DNA of 64,000 nucleotides from JABMNT01 sp048262255 (lineage in GTDB: Bacteria > Pseudomonadota > Alphaproteobacteria > Rhodospirillales > Casp-alpha2). Positions within the stretch are counted from its first letter, which is position 1. Every line of letters begins with the position of its first letter. This document shows, piece after piece, positions 26,641 through 34,065 of the stretch. The notes under the pieces were generated by a model. The model was given only the letters and a program-made list of their open reading frames with translations. It ran no database searches and was not told the origin of the DNA. The DNA lies in NCBI GenBank assembly GCA_048262255.1, contig JBLXFH010000001.1, forward strand, positions 868,001 through 932,000. The letters are read 5' to 3'. The translations under genes were made by a program, and so were the position numbers.

Positions 26641-27740
26641 TGGATGGAAACCGCCCCCGTATCAAGGATCTGATCCGTCAGGTGCGTGGCGACACCGAGA
26701 CGCCTTATGCTGTGCACGTCACATGCGGAGCGTGTTGGATTGAGGTTCAGACAAATTCTGAGGAATTGCGAGATCGGCTTAGTACTTATTTTTCGCCGTT
26801 TCTATCAATAGCCGAAGAACCGGACATCCGCATTTGCGCCCTCGAAATGGAAGCTCTGGAATTGCCGGTTCAATTTATCGACTGGCCGCGCGAAGCAGGC
26901 AAGGTGGGGCGCAAGGACAGTTATGCGGACCTCGAGGACGGGCGGGCCTGCCGCAAGGTGCGAACGGGCCTGCAGTATTTGCTGGGGGCGGGCGAAAGGC
27001 TGGTGTTTGGCGAATGCCTAAAGAATGACAATCAGGTTGTCAATTTGGTTGTCTCTCAATATATCGGCTGGCTCATGAACAAAGGCTGGGCGCTCTGTCA
27101 CGCATCCGGCGTGGCGTGTCAGGGCAAGGGGTTGGCCATTGCAGCTTTTTCCGGTGGCGGAAAATCGACCCTGGCCCTGCATCTTGTGCGTCAGGGGCTG
27201 GATTTCATCAGCAATGACCGCACATTGATCTCTCTTGAAGCGGGCAGGGCCGCTATGAGCGGCGTGCCCAAACATCCGCGCATCAACCCCGGCACTGTCC
27301 TCAATAACCCGGCTCTCGCATCGGTTATTCCTGAGGCCCGCCAGCGTGAACTGGCCCGCCTGCCGGCGGATCAGATCTGGAATCTGGAAGAAAAATACGA
27401 TGCCCTCATCGGTCCGTTGTTCGGGCCGGAACGGTTTCAGCTTGCTGCCAATCTGACAGGTTTTTTAATTCTAAACTGGCAACGCAATTCAGCGGTATCG
27501 ACGAAATTTGAAATGGTTGAACTGGCGCGCCGACCTGATCTGTTAGCCGCCGTGATGAAACCTCCAGGACCCTTTTATATTCCCGAGGGCGCCAACAAAC
27601 CCGCTGGCTTTATTGATGTCGATCCGGAAGATTATCTGCCTGTTGTTCAGGAAATTCCCGTTTTTGAAGTAACGGGTGCTGTAGATTTTGATCAGGCCAG
27701 CGCCTTTTGTATGGAATTTGTCGGCAATCAGATGAAATAA
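26640..27740 (+). CDS. HprK-related kinase (HprK-related B type, GAK set)
   Basis: This 366-residue protein has the P-loop AAFSGGGKST (168-177) followed by FISND (189-193), as in HPr kinase/phosphorylase C-terminal domains. A conserved-looking CHASGV (153-158) precedes the P-loop. There is no PTS gene in the window, so HPr is probably not the target. ATG 26640 overlaps the TGA of the ATP-grasp gene by one base. It is the last gene of the set and would phosphorylate a protein or small molecule. The amphi-Trp proteins are possible targets by inference only. Confidence 0.82.
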   Translation: MDGNRPRIKDLIRQVRGDTETPYAVHVTCGACWIEVQTNSEELRDRLSTYFSPFLSIAEEPDIRICALEMEALELPVQFIDWPREAGKVGRKDSYADLEDGRACRKVRTGLQYLLGAGERLVFGECLKNDNQVVNLVVSQYIGWLMNKGWALCHASGVACQGKGLAIAAFSGGGKSTLALHLVRQGLDFISNDRTLISLEAGRAAMSGVPKHPRINPGTVLNNPALASVIPEARQRELARLPADQIWNLEEKYDALIGPLFGPERFQLAANLTGFLILNWQRNSAVSTKFEMVELARRPDLLAAVMKPPGPFYIPEGANKPAGFIDVDPEDYLPVVQEIPVFEVTGAVDFDQASAFCMEFVGNQMK

Positions 27741-28177
27741 GTCAATCCGTTCGGTTGTGGGTATAGTGCCGATATTGCCTCCGCCTGGGGGCTTGGAGAT
27801 TAGCTGTGTGGTTAAGTAAATGGGCATCAATTGCATGCTTAGCGGGTACAAAATCACAGTTCAGAAATGGCAAATCCAGGAATCCGAACGTTTCGGATAT
27901 GCTTTAAAATAAGATTTCTATGTGCGTACCAAATCTACAGAACTAGCAGATAATTGATAAGTTGAGTAGTTCAGGTTTTGTAAGAGGCTCTAACTTCTGA
28001 GATGGCAAATCCAGGAGGGGCTGCCGGTGCAAGATGTTGATTGGCCCTTCCTCATTCATAATGAAAAACCATTGATAGAATACATTTAAGCACATGTTAT
28101 AAATAATTAAACATTCTGATATCATATATTGCTGTATATCGATGCGAATACAGGCTGGCCCAACCTAGAGGAAGTTT
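27741..28177. other. Intergenic region with two 15-bp direct repeats and a palindrome
   Basis: This 437-bp AT-richer gap has no convincing gene. It contains the direct repeat ATGGCAAATCCAGGA at 27867-27881 and 28002-28016, 135 bp apart. The inverted repeat ATCCGAACGTTTCGGAT (27882-27898) directly follows the first copy. The gap precedes an AraC-type regulator gene, so the repeats could be operators for it, but they could also be remnants of a mobile element. Confidence 0.5.
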
Positions 28178-29158
28178 ATGAGCTATCTGAATAACCACAA
28201 AGTTCTTGTGTCCGATGACTTGGATGAAGTTCATCAGGCTATAAACAGCACGATGGTTCATCACCATTTTGACATTCGCCGTGACAAGGAAAACTTTGAT
28301 ACGACATTTTCTGCGGCTGATGTTGGTGATTTGGGCTTGTATTATGTAAATTTTGGTGACGTTGAAATGGATGTCGCGTCCTCCGAAGATGACTTGGACG
28401 CATTGTCGGTCATGCTGATTATCAGCGGCTCGGCTCGGGTGCATCAAGGAAAGTCCGTCACTGATATATCATCAACCCGCGCCCTCATTCGCGATACGAC
28501 ACGCCCGGTTCACGGTAGCGAAAAAAACTTTTCAACATTGGGGGTGACTTTGCCCCGGGCCAAATTAAGGCAGCAGGCCTGCGCGCTGATTGGACCTGAG
28601 GCGCAAGCATTGGATATGTGTTTTGACGATTCTTTTGACCCGACAACGGCGAGCGGTCAGGTCTTTTCGGATACATTGAAGTATGTCAACAGCATCCTCG
28701 ATGGCCCGTTCCCTATTCATGATAACCCACTTATTGCGAAACAACTGGAAGACTTGCTGTTGACCCAGGCTCTGGCCCTTTTACCCAATAGTTACGGTGA
28801 TCTGTTATCCGGGCCCCCCATCTCAGGTGCCGTCCCTTTTTATATCAAACGGGCCCGTGATCATATCCATGCCCACGCAAGCGAGTCCATTACGGTCTCA
28901 GATCTGGCAACGGTCGCCGGGTGCGGTTATCGAACGTTACAAGTGGCCTTTAATGAGGCTTATGGTATGCCTCCCATGCACTATTTGCGCCGGGTCCGGC
29001 TACAAAAAACCCATGCCGATTTTTTGTCGGGGAGCAATAGCATCACAGTTTCTGCAATTGCGCAAAAATGGGGCTTTACTCATTTGGGGCGGTTTGCCGA
29101 GAACTATGCCCGTGAGTTTGGTGAGCTTCCTTCCGCAACATTGCGTAGAAGCATCTGA
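28178..29158 (+). CDS. AraC-family transcriptional regulator
   Basis: This 326-residue regulator has an N-terminal AraC-binding-like domain and a C-terminal AraC/XylS HTH domain in about its last 100 residues. The first helix-turn-helix reads ITVSDLATVAGCGYRTLQVA and the second region ends in a GELPSATLRRS-like text. The family often controls a neighbouring catabolic or adhesion gene. Here the GAK-type set ends 437 bp upstream and the tectonin/secretin locus starts 204 bp downstream on the same strand, so either could be its target. The effector is unknown. Confidence 0.88.
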   Translation: MSYLNNHKVLVSDDLDEVHQAINSTMVHHHFDIRRDKENFDTTFSAADVGDLGLYYVNFGDVEMDVASSEDDLDALSVMLIISGSARVHQGKSVTDISSTRALIRDTTRPVHGSEKNFSTLGVTLPRAKLRQQACALIGPEAQALDMCFDDSFDPTTASGQVFSDTLKYVNSILDGPFPIHDNPLIAKQLEDLLLTQALALLPNSYGDLLSGPPISGAVPFYIKRARDHIHAHASESITVSDLATVAGCGYRTLQVAFNEAYGMPPMHYLRRVRLQKTHADFLSGSNSITVSAIAQKWGFTHLGRFAENYAREFGELPSATLRRSI

Positions 29159-29361
29159 TCAAAAACAGCCCTATCCAGATAACGAAAAATATATCCGAAA
29201 AGCGCTGAAAAGAGTGCTGGTTCAGGGTTTTCGGCTGTATTGTTTTGTACATCATTTATTGTCAGCGTAACTGAAGGTTTCGTTTGAGGAAGCCATCATT
29301 GTTGATTGCATGCGAACACGAATATGCATGTGTGACATAAAACCAGTATGCGGAGCCGTAA

Positions 29362-31998
29362 ATGATTTGTCTATTGAAGCCTTTTTTCAGGGTAACCTCA
29401 TTGTCTATAGGGCTCCTTCTGGTTGCCGTTTTCTTTTTGATGACAGGAACTGCGCAAGCGGCGGCAGGCCTGAATACGTCCACTCAGCAAGGGTTTGACA
29501 CCGGGCACGCCACTTGCGGTGCTTTTAATCTGAAGACAAACACGCTTATGCCCCAGTGTGGTTTTAAAAAAGCGACAAAAATTGGCCGTGCAAATACAAA
29601 GTGCCCAAGCGGCACATTCGCCGATATAGGGACAGGGGGCTGTTACACCTGCCCAAGCGGCTTCCAGCGCACAGCCTTTCCTGTTACAGAAGCAAAGGCC
29701 TGTTCCAAGAAAATCGGGGCTCAATATAAATACGCAACACGCAAAGGCGGGCACAAATCTTGCCCATCAGGTACTTTTAAAGACCCCATAAATGGGGGCG
29801 AGTGCTGGAAATGCCCAGCAGGTTTTGGTCGTACCATGGCAGCCGTGAACGAGTGGAATGCCTGCGGCAAAGCGTTTGAAAAGGCACGCAAGGCCGAATT
29901 TGTTGATCGTGTCTGCGAGGAGGGGCAGATTCCCGATCTCAATGGCAGTTGTTACACCTGTCCCGAAGGATATCGGCGGACCGCCGCTGCTGTAACCGGA
30001 CATAATGCCTGCTTTCGTGATGAAGAGTACAAGACTGCAACTGAGGAAGGGGTTAGCCAATGTAAGCCGGGCGAGATATTTGACCTGATTGGCGGAGGAA
30101 CCTGCTGGACGTGTCCGGAAGGTTATTTGCGGTCGCCTTTTGCAGTCGATAAAGCCCAGGCTTGTGAAAACCCGGAGATGGACTGGGAAGCGGTTAAGCG
30201 TACGGGAAATGGTCTCTTTGGTTTGCCGGGAGGTCATGAACTTGCAGCTAAGCTGATTTATGACCGGAAACGGATAGAAAAGGGTATTACAGCCGTTACG
30301 CAGGCACAATCAGAACTCACAGAAGAGGTGATTTCGAAAAACACATGGGGGCTGATTAAGTTGGCGCCGGAGAAATCTGAATTTCTTTCGGCAATGGCGT
30401 TCGGCGAAGTGGTTGATCTGATTAAAAACGGGACAAAAGTTAAGTCAGAAAAGGATTTGCTGTCGTATTTTGCCACTTATATACAAGATACGCGTAAGAT
30501 TACCGCGAAAGAAATCAGTCTTGCACATAAAAGCTATGTTCGGGGGATTGAGGCACGTGCAGGAAATATGCATTCCAGCCGGTCTATGTCAGCGGCTTAT
30601 AATTTTGGTGTTACCCCACCGAATTATCAGATAATTGTCTCTGATGTGACGGCGCTTCTTCCAACCGGCGTTATGATGATGTCGGTTGGTGGGGTTACGC
30701 TTGCTCATTTCACCTCTCCCGTTTTAGCGAAGTTGATCGAAAAATCTGCAATAGCCATGTTTCCTTTTAGATTCCGTGAGGCCGCTTCAGCTGCGGCTCA
30801 AGTCGGCAGGAATACAGCCGCTGCAGCTGCAGGGACAACTTCTTCAGGTTTGGGAGCCGTTCTAATACCTTTCGCCATCGTGACTGCCTACAGTATTATG
30901 TTCAGTATTGCCATGGATCAGGTTATAGACCAGGAAAAAGCAGAGGCTCAAATTAATGATGCCCTTGAGATGGCCAAACAGCCGGTAATCCTGAGTCGGC
31001 TGGCGAAAACGAAAGAAGGTCGAGATGAACTTCTGACAAATTGGGCGCTGATGACACAAGAGCTGATAAAGCCAGTTCCGGCAATTTGGAATAAACTGAC
31101 CGCTCTTAAAGATGCTGCAAACATTCCATCTGTGGAATTGGTTGGTGAGAAGGTCATAGTGGAGCCGCACGAAAAAATAGTTGTTGAAGCGACTAAGGCA
31201 CCGATCACAACGACGACATCAAACAACAGAGGGCCCCTGCCATCCAATAAATGGCGGCAAATCAATGGTGAAGCCTTTGACGTGGCTGTTGGTTCTGATG
31301 GCACCGTTTATGTTGTGGGTGTGGGAAAAGTAAATAAAGGGCACAATATTTATAAACGTAGCAAAGGGGCAAGCTCCTGGACGCCCATTCCGACCAAGAC
31401 GGGGGCCTTTCGTATTGCTGTTGAGGGAACAACTCCCTGGATCATTGGACCAGAGGGTAAAACCTATCGGCTTGCCGCAAACGGAAAAGACTGGGACGCC
31501 ATTTCGGGTCCGCCGGCTATTGATATTGGTGCAAGTGCCAGAGGCGTATGGACCCTGTCCGTCAGCGGTCTGGCGAATAGACACATTGGCAACGGGCGTT
31601 GGGCGCGATTCAAGGGAGGGCTTAGTGAGCAGGATATCTACCCCAAGGGCAACCCTCAAACGCCTTACCAGTCTTACATAGAGACGGTGCCCACCAGTGG
31701 CGCCAGCCGGATTGCTGTCGATGAAGCAGGTGATGTGTGGCTGGTCGATGCACAGGGCCGTATTTACATCAAAGATGGCAGCAAATGGCACAAATTTAAT
31801 GGTCAGGCTGTTGATATTGCCATCGATAAGCCGATGCGCCCCCGGGTCATCGGGAGTGATGGAAAAATATACGGGTTCATTAATAAGCGGACGTGGACGC
31901 GTATGTCGGATAATGCGATGTCGGTGGCGATTGCTGTCGGGGGCGACGATGATCTATGGAGCCTGAGCTACGACCGCCGGATTTTCCAATACAAATAA
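29362..31998 (+). CDS. Exported Cys-rich repeat and tectonin beta-propeller protein
   Basis: This is an 878-residue secreted or envelope protein. An N-terminal signal peptide ends near residue 33 (TGTAQA before AAG). Residues about 80-271 hold four Cys-rich repeats of roughly 40-45 residues with the pattern C-P-x-G-x...G-x-C-x-x-C-P-x-G-x-x-R-T...A-C. Two hydrophobic stretches at about 431-453 and 496-518 could be membrane segments. From about residue 628 to the end lie tectonin-type beta-propeller repeats (FDVAVGSDGTVYVVG and similar). Cysteine-rich repeats of this kind resemble eukaryotic EGF/ephrin-receptor-like modules. I do not recognise the full architecture. The secretin-like lipoprotein follows. 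Confidence 0.75.
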   Translation: MICLLKPFFRVTSLSIGLLLVAVFFLMTGTAQAAAGLNTSTQQGFDTGHATCGAFNLKTNTLMPQCGFKKATKIGRANTKCPSGTFADIGTGGCYTCPSGFQRTAFPVTEAKACSKKIGAQYKYATRKGGHKSCPSGTFKDPINGGECWKCPAGFGRTMAAVNEWNACGKAFEKARKAEFVDRVCEEGQIPDLNGSCYTCPEGYRRTAAAVTGHNACFRDEEYKTATEEGVSQCKPGEIFDLIGGGTCWTCPEGYLRSPFAVDKAQACENPEMDWEAVKRTGNGLFGLPGGHELAAKLIYDRKRIEKGITAVTQAQSELTEEVISKNTWGLIKLAPEKSEFLSAMAFGEVVDLIKNGTKVKSEKDLLSYFATYIQDTRKITAKEISLAHKSYVRGIEARAGNMHSSRSMSAAYNFGVTPPNYQIIVSDVTALLPTGVMMMSVGGVTLAHFTSPVLAKLIEKSAIAMFPFRFREAASAAAQVGRNTAAAAAGTTSSGLGAVLIPFAIVTAYSIMFSIAMDQVIDQEKAEAQINDALEMAKQPVILSRLAKTKEGRDELLTNWALMTQELIKPVPAIWNKLTALKDAANIPSVELVGEKVIVEPHEKIVVEATKAPITTTTSNNRGPLPSNKWRQINGEAFDVAVGSDGTVYVVGVGKVNKGHNIYKRSKGASSWTPIPTKTGAFRIAVEGTTPWIIGPEGKTYRLAANGKDWDAISGPPAIDIGASARGVWTLSVSGLANRHIGNGRWARFKGGLSEQDIYPKGNPQTPYQSYIETVPTSGASRIAVDEAGDVWLVDAQGRIYIKDGSKWHKFNGQAVDIAIDKPMRPRVIGSDGKIYGFINKRTWTRMSDNAMSVAIAVGGDDDLWSLSYDRRIFQYK

Positions 31999-32088
31999 TA
32001 CTTTGGGGGGATTACAGGCCATCTACCATCCTGTCGGTGGTGTGATGGTCTGTGCGCCTTAAGGCATTGAAGCGAAAGAATATATGGT

Positions 32089-34032
32089 ATGTTTCAGTTG
32101 AATTCCGGCAAAACCACGATGCGTGCGCTGTGTATGTCTTCGGCACTTCTTGTTTCAGCTTGTGGAACGACTGGCTGGGGAACGTTTGACAGTACCGCAT
32201 GGGAAACCGAGACAGAAGCCAATGCGCCCAAAAGTGCGGTTGAGGCGTATATCCGCGAGGGCCATAAAGCATTGGCTGACAACAAGCTGGAACGGGCTTC
32301 CCGCTTATTCAATTCGGCCCTAAAGCTTGATGTGACCAATGCGAATTTGCAGTTCCTCAATAGCTACACATATCATCTTATGGGTATTAAAGGCGATTCC
32401 GCCAAACTGGAACTGGCCGAACAAGGTTTGAAACTGACCCTGAAGTTTGATCCGGGCCACTTGGCGGCGCGCTATCAACTGGGGTTGCTGTATATGGATC
32501 AACGCAGGTTTGGCATTGCGCAAGGACATTTTGCGGCTGTTGCCCTGCACCGCCCAGACGATGTGAATGTGCTCTATAATCTGGCGGCGAGTTCTTATTA
32601 TTCGCGCGACCCGCAAACCGCCGAGGCGGCATTAACACAGTTGGCGAAGATTGATCCGGAAGCCGCGTCAAAGCCTGATGTGTTGCGCGCCCAGATGATG
32701 ACCAAAGCCGCACTCAACGACCCGCAGGCGGCGCACGCTTTTTTGCGTGTGTATGAGGCGCAAGCACATGATGACAAAACGGCGAACGGTCTGAAGCGGC
32801 GCTTGCGCGCGTGGTCGGGGTTTTATGAACATGATGCAAAAATTATTCTGGCGCAGGGCAATCCTTTCCCGGCAGATACGGCCAATCCGTTTGGAGGGAA
32901 TCAGGCCAATCCGTTTGGCACAGATCAAGCCAATCCGTTTGGCACGGATCAGGCCGACCCGTTTGGTATGGGCCAGGAGAACCCCTTTTCACTTGATGAA
33001 ACGCAAACCGATCGGCAAGGCCGCTTGAATGAAGCCGAACCAGGACCCGAGATGGTGGTTGTTGATGTTGTCCTCATCGGTACCCAGGAAGATGTCCGCG
33101 AAAGCCGGGGGGTTAATCTGCTCAACGGCTTGCAGCTTCAGTTTGGAGATCCGCTGACAGGTGCGGCTGGGTACGGCGTAACCACCAATCGAATCAAAGA
33201 CAATCTGAACAGTGGTTTGGCCGAAAGTACGCAAACAATCACACGGAGTATCAGTATTCCTGCTGTCTCATACTCATTGAATATCGCCAACTCGGCTGAT
33301 GCGAATAATGAGATTCTTGCAAAGCCGAGCCTTGTCGCTCAATCAGGGCAAACGTCGGAATTCTTTTCAGGAACAGAAATTCTTGCCGCTGCGGTTTCGG
33401 GCGGAGATGGGGATTCCGTGTCTGTTCAAAAAGAGGTCGGGGTGAAACTGGCGGTAACACCGGAAGCGCTGGACAATGATTTGATCCGTCTTCATGTGGT
33501 CGCCGAACGGACCTTTTTGACCGACCCCTCTAATTCGGTTGTCTTTGAATTTCGTCTCGACACCACCAAAACCAACGTCAATGCAACCGTCACGATGCGC
33601 TATGGAGAAACCCTGATCCTCGGCGGCCTGAGCGAACGCGAAACTTCCCGATCCGCAGACGGGGTGCCCGGTTTGATGGATATTCCCGGCCTGAATCTGT
33701 TTTTCTCGGAACGGACAGAGCGGCACTTCGAGCGGTCTATTCTCATCCTCATGACACCGCGTCGACCGCAATATACGCGCCAGTCTCAGGAAAACCGTGA
33801 ACGCACCATCGAAAGTTTGAGTGATGTGGAGCTTGATATCGAACGTCTTGCTCGGCGCCACGAAGATTGGTTCACGCCGCGCCCGACGTTTACAGAGATT
33901 TATAAGAGGCTCCAGCATCACGACTTTTTCGAAGAATTTCGCCAAGGCGATGTGAAGATAGAATCCTGGCGTGACGATTCAAAGGTGCTTGAGAAATTTA
34001 CGGCACTTCACGATCCATCCGTCATTAATTAA
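32089..34032 (+). CDS. Secretin-like lipoprotein with TPR repeats
   Basis: This 647-residue protein starts with a lipoprotein signal (MSSALLVSACGTT, lipobox LVSAC). TPR-like helices follow at about 45-235, then an Asn-Pro-Phe repeat linker (257-304) and a C-terminal secretin domain at about 320-590. The secretin domain is recognised by EILAKPSLVAQSG, VGVKLAVTP and the beta-lip text MRYGETLILGGLSERETS. Secretins form outer-membrane pores in type II, type III, pilus and phage systems. None of their usual partner genes (GspE, GspF, PilQ neighbours) is present. It sits between two tectonin protein genes. ATG 32119 is a possible shorter start. It could be the exit pore for those proteins. Confidence 0.8.
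   Translation: MFQLNSGKTTMRALCMSSALLVSACGTTGWGTFDSTAWETETEANAPKSAVEAYIREGHKALADNKLERASRLFNSALKLDVTNANLQFLNSYTYHLMGIKGDSAKLELAEQGLKLTLKFDPGHLAARYQLGLLYMDQRRFGIAQGHFAAVALHRPDDVNVLYNLAASSYYSRDPQTAEAALTQLAKIDPEAASKPDVLRAQMMTKAALNDPQAAHAFLRVYEAQAHDDKTANGLKRRLRAWSGFYEHDAKIILAQGNPFPADTANPFGGNQANPFGTDQANPFGTDQADPFGMGQENPFSLDETQTDRQGRLNEAEPGPEMVVVDVVLIGTQEDVRESRGVNLLNGLQLQFGDPLTGAAGYGVTTNRIKDNLNSGLAESTQTITRSISIPAVSYSLNIANSADANNEILAKPSLVAQSGQTSEFFSGTEILAAAVSGGDGDSVSVQKEVGVKLAVTPEALDNDLIRLHVVAERTFLTDPSNSVVFEFRLDTTKTNVNATVTMRYGETLILGGLSERETSRSADGVPGLMDIPGLNLFFSERTERHFERSILILMTPRRPQYTRQSQENRERTIESLSDVELDIERLARRHEDWFTPRPTFTEIYKRLQHHDFFEEFRQGDVKIESWRDDSKVLEKFTALHDPSVIN
32857..33000 (+). repeat. 24-bp tandem repeat encoding NPF units
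   Basis: Six consecutive 24-bp units encode GNPFPADT, ANPFGGNQ, ANPFGTDQ (twice), ADPFGMGQ and ENPFSLDE. The middle copies (32881-32952) are nearly identical in DNA, including the shared core GCCAATCCGTTTGG. The repeat forms a flexible linker between the TPR and secretin domains and is likely to vary in copy number. Confidence 0.85.
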
Positions 34033-34065
34033 GTGCGGGGTCGCCACGGTTTGGCGAAAAACACA

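Noticed and set aside
27741..28177. CRISPR array or mobile element at the direct repeats
   Set aside because: Only two copies, 135 bp apart, with no spacers, cas genes or transposase.
32857..33000. NPF repeats as eukaryotic EH-domain ligands
   Set aside because: The tripeptide is too short and this repeat is better explained as an expanded flexible linker. No evidence of host contact.
32089..34032. A type II secretion or type IV pilus system around the secretin-like gene
   Set aside because: No ATPase, platform protein, pseudopilin or prepilin peptidase genes occur in the window.
34033..34065. GTG 34033 as the start of the third tectonin-locus gene
   Set aside because: It adds 11 residues before a good signal peptide. 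ATG 34066 is better.
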